Below, piece by piece: positions 34,022 through 44,644 of a stretch of DNA of 64,000 nt. Within the stretch, counting starts at the first letter, position 1, and every line of letters begins with the position of its first letter. This DNA comes from Posidonia oceanica. Lineage: Eukaryota > Streptophyta > Magnoliopsida > Alismatales > Posidoniaceae. The position numbers were made by a program, and so were the translations under genes. The notes beneath the pieces were generated by a model. That model saw only the letters and a program-made list of their open reading frames with translations. It ran no database searches and was not told the origin of the DNA. The stretch spans positions 12,914,001 through 12,978,000 of the forward strand of contig JAZBRS010000049.1 in NCBI GenBank assembly GCA_037176725.1, given 5' to 3'.

Positions 34022-36319
34022 GTGTTGGACGCAGCTATGACCTACATCCAATGTTGGACGCTGGGATAGCTGGCGTCCAACATAGACAGAAGGCAAAAAA
34101 GCATGCAGTGGAGAAATCGATGCATTCTAGGATGTATGGATGTAATGCCAATGCAATGATGCAGTAGAATATGTAAGGCAGTCCAAACAATAATTCACAC
34201 AGAGATTTGAAGGCCTGGAGCAAGCAAGAACTGCATTTAAACAAAGCAGGGTGTTGGATGCTAGAGTACATAGCATCCAATACTAGACGCTGAAGGACTC
34301 TGCGTCCAACACTCTGTAAACAGATACAAGGCAAAATAGCATGCAAACTGATAGAAAATCACAGAGGCATGTATTTAAGTTGCTGTAAACAGGTTAGGGC
34401 TAAGCATGTAAACATAGATCATGTAAAATTGCAAGAAAATCAGCATCTGCAAGGCATGCAAGGAAGGAAACACAACCAGAGTGTTGGACGCAAGCTACAC
34501 CTGCGTCCAATGTAGGACGCAAGGAATACCAGCGTCCAACACACTGGGAGGCACAGACATACAAAACCCTCCATAAAACCTTGATAAAAAGCCAAGCAAG
34601 CTAAAGGACAGTTGCCAAAGGGGCCAGATACAACCATAAAAGCATGGATTAAACAAACACAAGAGATCTGAGCACCATGCAAGCATTAAAGCAAAATCAG
34701 CTAAGCAGAAGCATTGGACGCAGAGTACATCTGTGTCCAATATAGGACGCAAAGTGTACCTGCGTCCAATACCTGAAACATGCAAACCAAACTGCAAAAG
34801 AGGAGCTGAGCTCAAAACCCACTCAAGCATGCATACAAGCTATTGAGGACATGCCAGACCAAGACAAACCACTTATATCAAGCATGTATTTCATATGGAA
34901 CCAAGTAAGAAGCATGTGCAAGGAAATAAGGGAATAAAAACCCACATAAATCAACATCCAACTTAAAAGGAGGCTTGCAAGCTAGAAAGATAGGTGCTAT
35001 AGAGGCCAAACACTGCTAAGCATGCATGAGGCAAATATCCAACTCAAAATAAAGCAGCACTTAAACATGGCAGTTAATGAGAGCAAACAGAGGAGTAGGA
35101 TGCTGGATGCACCAGCGTCCAACGTTGGACGCTGTGTGTTCCAGCGTCCAACACAGGCCAGAAGCATACTGATATGGAGCTTGAAATAATGATCTAAAAT
35201 GGGATCCAAGCATGAAAATAAACATTCCATGGCATAGGTAAGCATGTAAGGAAGCATGTATCAGAGATGCAAGCATTTAGACCACAGCGAAGCAGGAGCA
35301 AAGTAAGAAAATTAATAGGCTAGCATGCATGGGTGTTGGACGCTACCCAAGGGAGCGTCCAACGTTGGACGCACCAGTGTGCGCGCCCAACAAGTCGGGA
35401 AGCTTCCCGACCGAGATCAGTGGCCAATCTTGCAAAAAATCTCAAGGTGACTTGCTAGGAAGCAAGAGTGAGTGATGACAAGCATGGTGGTATGCTCGGC
35501 ATCAAAAATGGGTGGGTGGAATCCTCCACCCACCTCCTCCTCCTTGTGGCCGGCGGTCGAGGCCATTCTGGCCAACCAAGGGCCGTGTGCGTGTGTGCAC
35601 TATCCTAACATGTTTGCTAACATGTATACTAGCTAGGGGAGTCGAGAGCCTACCTGGTCACGGCTCAGAGGCGACGTTTGCTGTTGCGGCCGGCGCTGCG
35701 GAAGGTGGCGACGAGGCTAGTCCAGCGAGCTTCTGGGATGCAAGGGAGGCTCGGGAGAGGTTGCTGGATGCTCGGGGATGGTCGTGGGAGATCGCTGGAG
35801 CTCTAGGAGTTGTGAATTTTCTAGCAAATTAGTGTGGTGTCCTCTGGAAGAGGGTGAAGTGGCTGGTTTTGTTCATGGGTTCATGGGTTCATTTTCAACG
35901 GTGGCAGAGGTTTGCAGGTGTGGCAGCGGCTCGAGCAGGCATTGGCAGGGCGTGCTTGTGAGTGGGGAGGCCACGAGGGATGTGGCGTGCACAGCGAGTG
36001 GGCATAGGCTTGGTAGGTGCGCTCAGAAGATGGCGTGCACAGCAAAAGGCATGGTCGGCAAACGGTTGAGCAGAAACGTCTAAGCGAGTGCACGGCGGGA
36101 TAGTAGGGGTAGGTGGCGAGCTGTTCGGGCGGCACCGGGGTGAAGCACCGGCTGGAGGGGCGAGCCAAGTGGCTAGGCTGTCCGAGGGGCGTGGCGGAGC
36201 TGGCGGAGGGCGGCCCTGGGCGCAGCGGAGGGTGAGCCAAAGGGCTACCGCCGCAACGCGTTGGACGCTACAACAAGCAGCGTCCAACGTTGGACGATGG
36301 AATAGCCAGCGTCCAACGT
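34022..36319. repeat. Seven dispersed double-hairpin units in the C LTR
   Basis: Units lie at about 34023-34081, 34251-34312, 34481-34542, 34712-34771, 35101-35153, 35333-35391 and 36259-36318. Most are two adjoining inverted repeats of the form TTGGACGC..GCGTCCAA. The left hairpin of the second unit is GGATGC..GCATCC, a paired change in both arms. Confidence 0.75.
35646..35660 (-). promoter_or_regulatory. Splice-donor-like site in the C LTR
   Basis: The minus strand reads GACCAG|GTAGGCTC, cut after 35654. Confidence 0.45.
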
Positions 36320-36498
36320 CCTAGAGTGGCTTCAAGGCTGTTTTGGCATTTTGGGCTTAGGTTGGGACTTGGGTTTAAGGCTTAGGTGATGGTTTTGGGG
36401 TTTAGGTGGGGTTTGAAAGAGAAGGAGCCATCTCAGGGTCCGAGCAAGCTTGCAGGGGAGTCCGCCATCTTCCAAGCAGTCAAAATGGGGTGTCAATA

Positions 36499-36517
36499 GA
36501 TGCCCCTCCCTGAGCGA
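36499..36517 (-). other. Polypurine tract of element C
   Basis: The minus strand reads TCGCTCAGGGAGGGGCATC directly before the LTR, identical to the D tract. Confidence 0.75.
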
Positions 36518-38815
36518 GGTCAAGGGGACTGAGGCCGCTGCTTAGGGTAGACTAGACACCCCTCCTGACGCCGGCAAGAGCGCAAAGTTGCTGTAGGCCT
36601 AAGTCACTTATTCGGTGGATGCACCGAAAATCATGACCCATCGCCGCAATGCAAATGCAAATGTGAACGCAGATGCAGTGCAATGCAATGCTGATGATGC
36701 AATGCTGATGTTAAAATAAACCTGCTCTAGTTTTTGCCGCGCTGAACTCCGCTGGGAGATGCGGGCGATGCATGCTGACATGATGCGAGATGCGACCCTG
36801 CTGGGGAAAACATGCAATGATTGTGTATGTGATGCTGACGTTGCTATCTAGCATGTGATGCAATGAATTATGAGTTGACGGACTCATTGCTGGATAGTTT
36901 GGGTTATCGGCCCAAGGAGTTGACGGACTCGCCACTGGACAGTTAGGGTTATCAGCCCGAGGAGTTGATGGACTCGCCACCGGATAGTTAGGGTTATCAG
37001 CCCAAAGAAAAGGACACCAGACAGGGTAACAGGTGTCATCCAGGCAGTTTGGGCTGCCAGCCTAGAGAAGATACCGAGGGCGGCAAAATAATATGCCCTT
37101 GGTATCAAGGATGATGCCAGGGGACAGCCGAAGCGTCCGTGGCATCGAAAGAAGGGTTGGACAGTTATGACGGGTGTCAACCGAGCAGTTTGGGCTACCA
37201 GCCCGGGGCAGACATTTTGACAGGTGCCAACCGAATAGTTTGGGTTGCCAGCCCGGAGAAAGAAAGATAGCTTGTCCTCGCCCGAGGAAGCAAGCAAACG
37301 ACTAGATCGGTGCGTAACAAAAGGGGCAAAATTCCTGCGCGAAAGAAAAGGAGGCATTTTTTCTACTGAGAAAGCAAGTAAGAAAAGGGGACGCATGATA
37401 GATGATAGGTTTCGGACCCATCGACCGCAAAGGACGAGCTGATGATGAGTGATAGGTTTTGGACCCATCGACCGTAAGGAAGTGATATGATAAGCTTCGG
37501 GCTTATCGACCGCAAAGGATAGGTTTCGGACCCATCGACCGCAATGAAGCGATATGGTGTGATAAGTTCGCAATCTTATCAACCAAGACCGGATAAGTTT
37601 CGGACTTATCGGCCGGAAGCGATAGTTTACGGTCCTATCAATCGGAAGCGACAGATTGGTATGATAAGCTTTCAGGCTTATCAGCCAGGATCGGATAAGT
37701 TTTGGACTTATCGGCCGCAAAGGTGGCACGATGTAATAAATGATAGGTTTCGGACCCATCGACTGCAAAGGGTGATATGATAAGTGATAGGTTTCGGACC
37801 CATCGACCGCAAAAGGAGTGGATGATAAGTTTCGGACTTATCGACCGGAAAGGATAGGTTTCGGACCTATCGACCGGAAAGGATGATATGATAAGCTTCG
37901 GGCTTATCGACCGCAAATGATAGGTTTCGGACCTATCGACCGCAAAGGTTGTTGATAGATGATAGGTTTCGGACCTATCGGCCGCAAAGAGTTGAAATGT
38001 GATAAGTTTCGGACTTATCGACCGCAAAGGGGTTGCTGATAAGTTTCGGACTTATTGACCGCAAAGGATCGGAATGTGATAAGTTTCGAACTTATCGACC
38101 GCAAAGGATTGGAATGCGATAAGTTTCGGACTTATCGATCGCAAAGGGTTTGAAAAGTGATAAGTTTCGGACTTATCGATCGCAAAGGGTTGCTGATAAG
38201 TTTCGGACTTATCCACCGCAAAGGGTTATAGGAGCACCAAAATCCGAAGGCGGAGCAAGAAAGCGGATGGGCTCGCGACAGTTAGGCATGCTAGACTGGA
38301 TGTAGCTGGAGATGTGATATCATGGGGGAGCAAAAAAAGATGCCCCTAGTACCAGGGGACAGCCGAAGCGCCCTTGGCATAAAAAAGCGATAGACAAAGC
38401 TGACACACTTGTCAAATGAGTAGTTTGGGCTACCAGCCCGGCGAGGATCTGGTCGGGGGCGCTCGGTGGCTTTGCTCGTGTTGACGGCACTAGTCTGCAG
38501 AGATTCTAGCATTCAAGTGGAACGCAGGGTCTTCTTGTAGCTTCCCTTGGCGCTGAGAATGTTGGTAGTTGCTTCCAAGCTTGCAAGCTATCAGGATCTG
38601 ATAGTGCCCTTCTCACAGCTCTGAGGGCTTGGATCTGCGAAGCTGAAGTAGTATGCTGAAGATGTGATTGAGACCATGCATGCATTATGTTATGGAAAGC
38701 AAACCAAACATATAGGCAAATGGCACAAAACATCATTGTATTAACAAAGTCTTGGTTACACGCCTGTAGCAAGCTAAACAAAGTACAGGTAGACTCAAAA
38801 TGGGACATGCAGATG
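36518..38815 (-). repeat. 3' untranslated region of element C: covarying hairpin array
   Basis: From about 37396 to 38218 there are roughly 22 units. In plus orientation they have GATAAGT..ACTTATC, GATAGGT..ACCTATC or GATAAGC..GCTTATC arms around a TTCGG loop, spaced by CGACCGCAAAGG-like linkers. A longer stem GATGCCA..TGGCATC lies at 37113-37146, and GGGCT..AGCCC units at 37010-37260 and 38430. No gene is seen in 38230-38815 or 36518-36900. Long minus-strand frames such as 36884-37768 are translations of repeats. Confidence 0.8.
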
Positions 38816-38875
38816 TGTTGACACCCCATCTTGGCAGGCCCGGACCCTTGGAGCCCTCTTGGTGATTGCTGGATC

Positions 38876-38912
38876 AAACCCCTAACCAAACCCTAACCCT
38901 AATCCTCCTCTC
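38876..38912 (+). promoter_or_regulatory. Telobox-like CCCTAA motifs at the start of the D LTR
   Basis: AACCAAACCCTAACCCTAAT contains AAACCCTAA, the plant telobox. More copies occur at 40147-40166 (AAACCCTAAAACCCTAAT). The run is too short and irregular to be telomeric. The 3' LTR keeps all of them. Confidence 0.45.
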
Positions 38913-41576
38913 TACCCTCCAAAATCAGCCTGTCTTGACCTAAACCTTTACCCCCCTTCCCAACCTCAAAACCTAACCAAAAATCATAGGAAAACCCACC
39001 ACTATCTACTCAACAAACCTACCCAAGAACTTAGAAATTTCCAAACCTAACCCATTCCCAAAAATCCTAGAAAACCTAGGTGAAACTACCCTTTTTCTAC
39101 ACCTTGAAACCCCTCCAAAACCTCCTTAGAATCAAACCAAAATTTCAGGACCAACACCTCAAATCCTAGACTAGCCACTCACCAATTTTCACCCCATTCC
39201 AAGACCCTTAAGACCCTCTTTCACCCAAATTATCATTTTCTCTCTCCTCTCTCTCTCCTGATTATCATCTCTCTTTTCATCCCCTTCTCATCCTTTTTCT
39301 GGTCTGGCTGTGGGCCCCCTCTGTGCTTCTATCCTTCCTCTATCTTATCCCTATTTTTACTTTATTTTTAACACTTTTTCTGAATTTTAAAAATCGTTTT
39401 CCTCCAACCTATCTCTTTTCCCCTTATCTCCCTCTTTTCTCCATTTCTTTCCTCTTTCTCTTTTCCTTTTCTCTCCTTTGCAAAAATCCACAAAAACCCA
39501 TAAAAATCTGTAAAACCTCAAAACATAAAAGAAAGAAATCAGTACTCTAAGAAAAACAATTAAAAAATATTAAACAAGCAATTAACAACTTAAACTTAAC
39601 TAAATCAAGCTAAAAGGAAAACCAAACATGCAAGCTAAAAAATGCAAAACAAATCAAAAGAAAACACTGAAAAATCAAGAAAAAACTAAAATGAGATCTA
39701 AACCCAGCAAAAATAAAAACCCCACTAAAAGAATTAAAAAACAAACCCTAAAAAGAAGAATTAAAAACCAAACACTAAAACAAGTAATTAAAGAAGGCAA
39801 AAGACTTAACCTAATAAACATAAGAAAAGCAAGTTAAAAACCTAATTAAAAAAGAAAATAAAAAACAGATCTGAAGGACTTAAAAACATCCTACCAAACC
39901 AGAAAAACCCAACCAAAAACTTCAAGAAAAATCAATGAATAAAAATCAAAACATAACTTAAAAGACTTAAGAAGGAAAAACCCTAAGAAGACTACAACTT
40001 AAAAATCTAAAAGACATCCTGGTTAATGGGAAAATAAATCCTAAAAAATCCTAATCAGTACCCTAAGTGTCCAACAAGGGAAACATAATTTTAAAAAGGG
40101 TTTAACAAACATTTAATCAAGAGATAACTAATTAAAACCGAAACCAAAACCCTAAAACCCTAATCAAGCCCAAAACACATTAATCAACTCAAAATGACCA
40201 TTAAAAATCTTAATTAAAATCCTAATCTACAGCAAAACTCTTCTAATATTTTTATTTATTTTTAGTTTATTTTTACTAATTTTATTTCCCCATTCTACCC
40301 TCTCTTTCTTTCTTACTTTTCTTTTCCATTCTTTCTTTTCTTTACTGGGCTTATCAGCCCGTTCCCTTTCTTCTCTATTTCCTTTTTCTTTTTTCTCGGC
40401 CCACAGTCCGGCCTTCCCCACCCTTCTTCTTCCTCCTCTCCTCCTCTGTGTTTTTCTCCACCGGCTTCTCCCACGAACCTTCGGCTACAGAGTTCCCTCC
40501 TCCATTCGAAATTCAAGCCTCCATCACTTCAATCCACAGCAGCCCGCCGCTCTCCTTCCTCTCTGCGGCTTTTCCGGAGCCGGTCGCCCCGTCCCCTCCA
40601 CTGCAGTAACTGCCGGCCGAGTTTGAATTCTCAGCTCGCGCCCAGCAGCAGCAGCTCCTCATTCATAAGCCTCCCGTCCTCCCTTCAATCCAGAGTGTCA
40701 GACAGAGCCGAAGTGAGAGCAATCCAGTGAGAAGCCAGAGAGTGGAGAGCAGAATTTCACTTCTTCCCCACCTGTGCGACCCTCCTCCTTCTTCCTCTTC
40801 ATCCTTCCATTTCCAGAGAGAAGATGACCAGTGAGAGTAGAGCTTGAGAGGTCCTTGACATCCCGGAGAAGGGCTGCAATCCCAGAGCTTTCCCACACCC
40901 AGACCTTCTCCATTTCCCTCCTCAAAATCCACCAGACTCTTCCCCTTCTTTTCCAATAGCCCAGCACCACTTCAAGCCTCTATCTTTCTTCCAATTACTC
41001 CCTCAATTTCACCCCAAAACTCAGCATCCTTCCCAGCCATTCCACCACCCAAATCACCCCTCAATCACCCCCTGATCACCCGACACACCAGACCTGCAAC
41101 CCAACACAACCCACCACACCATTCCCTTCACCACAGTCCGCAGCCTCCTCCCAGTTTCCACCCCGACAATCCTTGAACCACCACCTTTCCAGAGCCTCCA
41201 ACCTCGAACCTAACCGTTCACCACAGACTGCAAACTTCACTACAAACACCTGCATCAGCCACTGACCAGAAATCCGATCAACTCCCAAATCCTTTCCACA
41301 GCCTCCAGAACAGCAATCCAATCACCCAGAATCACTCCCCGCACCTCCAGCAATCTTCCAGAACACTCCATCCAGCCTGAGGAGCAGCAAACACCCTCCC
41401 CGACCTCCGGCAGCATTCTGAGAACCCAAAAGTGCCGAATCCTCACCCGAGCTGTAGAGCTTCAGTCCGGTCGATCAGGAAGCACCGGAGGGATGTTCTG
41501 AGGCAGCTCCAACCTTCGCGAGCGACTGACGATCACCGCCGCGACTGGACGAACGCCGCCGGCCACCTCTGGAACC

Positions 41577-41618
41577 CCTGACGTCGGGAGGACATCTCAG
41601 ACGCGGACTCAGGTACAT
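41577..41618 (+). promoter_or_regulatory. Splice-donor-like site in the D LTR
   Basis: GGACTCAG|GTACATTT, cut after 41612, preceded by TGACGTCGGGAGGACAT, which matches the E1 sequence before its donor. With the acceptor at 45773 it would remove a leader intron of about 4.2 kb. Confidence 0.6.
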
Positions 41619-44254
41619 TTTGCTTCCCTTAGCTTCCTCTTCCTTCCCTCTTGCTTCTCCAGCCTTTAGATTAGGATTTCCGGTCTTCCTGCTCCGAGTC
41701 AAGCTCCGGTCAGACCGTCTTCTCCGGCGACGTTCTCCGTTCGTCCCGTCGCTCTGGCCAGCGGAACGCAGCTCTGGTGGATGCCTCAGGTCCGCACAGG
41801 TCTCAGGAACCTTCTCCGGCCCTCAGAACGCAGCGTCGCTGCGTCGATCGGCTGGACGAAGTTTCTGAAGCTCTGCAGACCTCCGGCGACCGCTCCAGCT
41901 CGCTCCGGTCCACGCCGACCTCCGCCGAGCACCGTCCGACCTCCGTCAGCGCCAGGAGCTGCTCCCCCGCCGGTCTGCGTGTCTCCAAGCCCCCTGTGCC
42001 GGCGTTCATGGGCGCTGGCAGCTTGCTGCTACAGTGCCCATGGCACCGGAGCTTTCACTGTTCCTTTATTTTTCTCTGGCTAAAGTTTTCTGGTGAATAT
42101 TGCATATCTGGCTTGAGTTTTCTTTATTTTGCGTTCCGGTCCTTATTTAATTAAATCTGCTGTTTTCTGTGTTAAAACCATACTAAATTGCATGAACTGT
42201 TTGTGTTTTCCTGTATTTGCATGATAGTCCATTTACTGTGCATTCATTCAGTAGAAAATTAGATTTCAGCCCTCCTGTTTTTGATTTTTGCATTTAAGTC
42301 CTACAGTAGTTTATTTAAATTTAATGCTGTAACTTTGCCTTATTGCATTGCATTCTGAGCCCCTGTTGTTTCCTGTTTTTGCATTTTAATCCACTGCACT
42401 GTAGAACTTAGGATTTATTTTTTATTTTTGCTTGTTGCATTGCATATTCTATCCTTTGTTTTCTGATTTTTGCATGTAGGTCCTTTCTAATGCACAGTAG
42501 TCATTTTTCATGCATATTTAGCTTATTAAATTGCATTTTCAACCCTGTTTTTTCCAAAAATCACACATCAGTCCTGTTCCCTGTTTTTCAGAACATGTTT
42601 TCCATATAAAATTGCATATTTGACCCCTGCATGATTTAAAAATCACACATAGGTCCTTGCATCTTTCAAAAACCATGTAAAAAGACCATTTTGCCCCTAA
42701 ACTTGCATCTTAGCTCCTATGCTTACCAAATCGCATGCAGACCCTCCACTAGCATTCCCAGACTCCCCAGAACCTTGTTTTCTGGAAAATTTGCATTTTA
42801 GACCCCAGTTTTCTTAAAATTGCTTTCTGATCCCTTTCTGCTTTCAAAACCTCTTTTAAAGCATACCCTCTTTTTAAAACAGCTTTCTGAGCCTAGTTTT
42901 TTACAAATTGGACCCCTGTCCTCTCCTGTTTGCGAAATCTTTTCCTGTGGACCCCTGTTTTCTGGAAAATTTGCATTTTTAGCCCCTTTCTTTTTTCAAA
43001 ATGCTTTCTGAAATCCTGGCTTTTCCCAGTTTCTTCTCTTTGCTTTTTCTTGCTTTTGCATGCATCCTGCATTCATCTAGTCTTGCATTCTAGCATCCTT
43101 TTGCACACACTAAGCACTTTTAGCTCCCTTTCACTTGGGAGGACCTTTTGCACATCCCTAGGGCCTCCTGAACACCTAGATCTGTTCTTCTCTCCTGTTC
43201 TGGCCCTTCTGCCTTGAAGCTGCGATATCTTCCAATCCGGCCGTTGGATCTTCTCAAGTAAGCTGCCCAGGCGACCGCAGCGAAGCGCTCTTCAGCGTGG
43301 ACAGACAGATTTCAGATCAGGCTCCCGGATTTCCAGGTATGTCCTCCTGGACCCCTGTATTGCATTCATTTGCATACCATTTGCACAGTTTTCCTTGTTT
43401 TCGCTTTCTGTCTCTTTGAGCATGTAGAATAGGGCCTCCCCTCTCTACTTCTATCTCCAAATCCCCGTTTCGCGTATTCCTGAGTGTTTTGTGTTGTGTT
43501 TTCCCTGGATTTATCACTTAATGTGACTTTCTTCCCCCTTTTTTCCACGATCCGATCGCATCGCGAGCTTTGGGCAGCGTGCGAGACACACCGTGGAACG
43601 GTTTAGCGGGAAACAGTCGCAAAGAGGTGGTAATCCCTCCGTTTGCACACTCTCCCCTCCGTAGGTCTTCACACCTACTCTGAGCGGTCCTAAACGACGT
43701 CTGTTCTTATACACACGTTGTTTTGCCTCCCCTTTGGCCTCTTCTGATCTTTTCTGCATTCTTGCATTCGCATGGCTTTTCTGAGGTTTTTGCTTCGCTG
43801 TTTTGGCACCGTTTCGCGTGCCCGCTCTGTTTTTGCACCGTTTTGCGTGCCATTCTGTTTTCTTGTCTTGTTTCGCGGGTTGCTTTGTTTTCCGCTCTTT
43901 TTGCGTGTCGGTTTCGCTCTTTTGCATCGTTTTGCGTGCGTTGCTCATTTCTCGCCTTGTTTTGCGTGTTTTACGCCGTTTTCCCTTGCATGTCGATTGC
44001 ATTGCATGGTTTTCTCGCTGTTTCGCTTTTTCGCCTGCATTTGCATATAGGGCTGTGATGCTTACTGTCTGGAGTTCTCACGAGCTAGGTTTCGCCTGGT
44101 TCGGAACAAGGACAGCGTAGCTGAGCACTTAGAGAGCACGTTTACTTCCCTGCTTTGTTTCTTCCCACTTAGAGCACACCTTGAGCATTCATTTAGGCAT
44201 TTATAGGCACATAGGCATTCAATCCTGCATTTCCCTGCGTATGCGAGCGTAAGC

Positions 44255-44350
44255 CTAGAAAGACCGATTCTCGGGCGTGTCGGGGGTGCCTAACACCTTC
44301 CCCGCGCGTAACAGGAGTCCTTGCCCTGTCTTCTGGCCCGTAATGACCGT
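44255..44350 (+). repeat. Conserved Tat/Ogre LTR block (D copy)
   Basis: Contains AGAAAGACCGATTCTCGGG, GGGGTGCCTAACACCTTCCC, GTAACAGGAGTCCTTGCCCT and a GTAATGACCGT end; matched in E1, C and the solo LTR. Confidence 0.82.
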
Positions 44351-44498
44351 ACTGCCCTTATCCTAGGCTAGAGTCATCTCATTTGCATGTATTTGCATTT
44401 GTTTCTTTTGCATTGCTTTGCTTTGCATTTCTTGCTCGGTTTTGCGCGTTAATTCACGCATTACCCCGGTTTTCCTCGTCTTCCGTTAATAGACTTGG

Positions 44499-44509
44499 TG
44501 GCGACTCTG
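44499..44509 (+). other. PBS-like motif inside the D LTR
   Basis: TGGCGACTCTG repeats the first 11 bases of the true PBS 128 bases downstream. It follows CGGTTTTCCTCGTCTTCCG, which is also found before the same motif in E1. Confidence 0.6.
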
Positions 44510-44626
44510 ATTTGTCTTATCTTTCCTTTTTCTCCTCGATTTTAAGTGTTTTCGAGTTGAGCCTCTTCCTCGGATCCAATCGCCGCTAAAAATCAGCGAG
44601 CCTGATTCCGATCGGGATCGCTACAG

Positions 44627-44644
44627 TGGCGACTCTGCTGGGGA
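44627..44644 (+). other. Primer binding site of element D, tRNA-Arg type
   Basis: TGGCGACTCTGCTGGGGA starts one base after the LTR end. Ogre elements are known to prime from tRNA-Arg; the sequence fits what I recall for them. Confidence 0.75.

Larger units (their letters stand above)
33108..36498 (-). repeat. 3' LTR of element C (about 3.4 kb)
   Basis: The sense strand starts TATTGACACCCCATTTTG (TG decayed to TA) after the tract and ends GGTCACA at 33108. It carries the conserved LTR block (33395-33490), the internal PBS-like motif, a donor-like site (35653/35654) and seven double hairpins with GGACGC/GCGTCC arms. Short frames on either strand lack motifs. Confidence 0.78.
33108..38815 (-). 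mobile_element. Element C: 3' LTR and 3' untranslated region of a Tat/Ogre-type element, minus strand
   Basis: Read on the minus strand, the order is hairpin-rich 3' region (38815-36516), polypurine tract, and an LTR from 36498 down to 33108. The 19 bases at the tract (TCGCTCAGGGAGGGGCATC) are identical to those before the D 3' LTR, and the 130 bases before them are also related, so C and D share a lineage. D is inserted at 38816; the C coding region lies beyond D, outside the window. Confidence 0.82.
38816..44625 (+). repeat. 5' LTR of element D (about 5.8 kb)
   Basis: Starts TGTTGACACC, ends ATCGCTACA one base before the PBS. Notable parts are telobox-like CCCTAA motifs at the start, a pyrimidine-rich then A-rich zone (39235-40260), a donor-like site at 41612/41613, a TGCATTT-rich quasi-repeat zone (42160-43020), a TTTTGCGTGC-rich zone (43770-44000), the conserved LTR block (44255-44350) and a PBS-like motif (44499). 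The end rests on the PBS, not on the second LTR copy. Frames inside show no domain. Confidence 0.88.

Noticed and set aside
36884..37768. 294-codon minus-strand frame with repeated RPISPKLI-like motifs
   Set aside because: It is a translation of the hairpin repeat array of element C; the periodic motifs follow the DNA units and no domain is present.
38876..38912. Interstitial telomere tract
   Set aside because: Only a few irregular CCCTAA units; both LTR copies have them, so they are part of the LTR.
44627..44644. tRNA gene fragment
   Set aside because: It is the 18-base primer binding site; no cloverleaf sequence follows.
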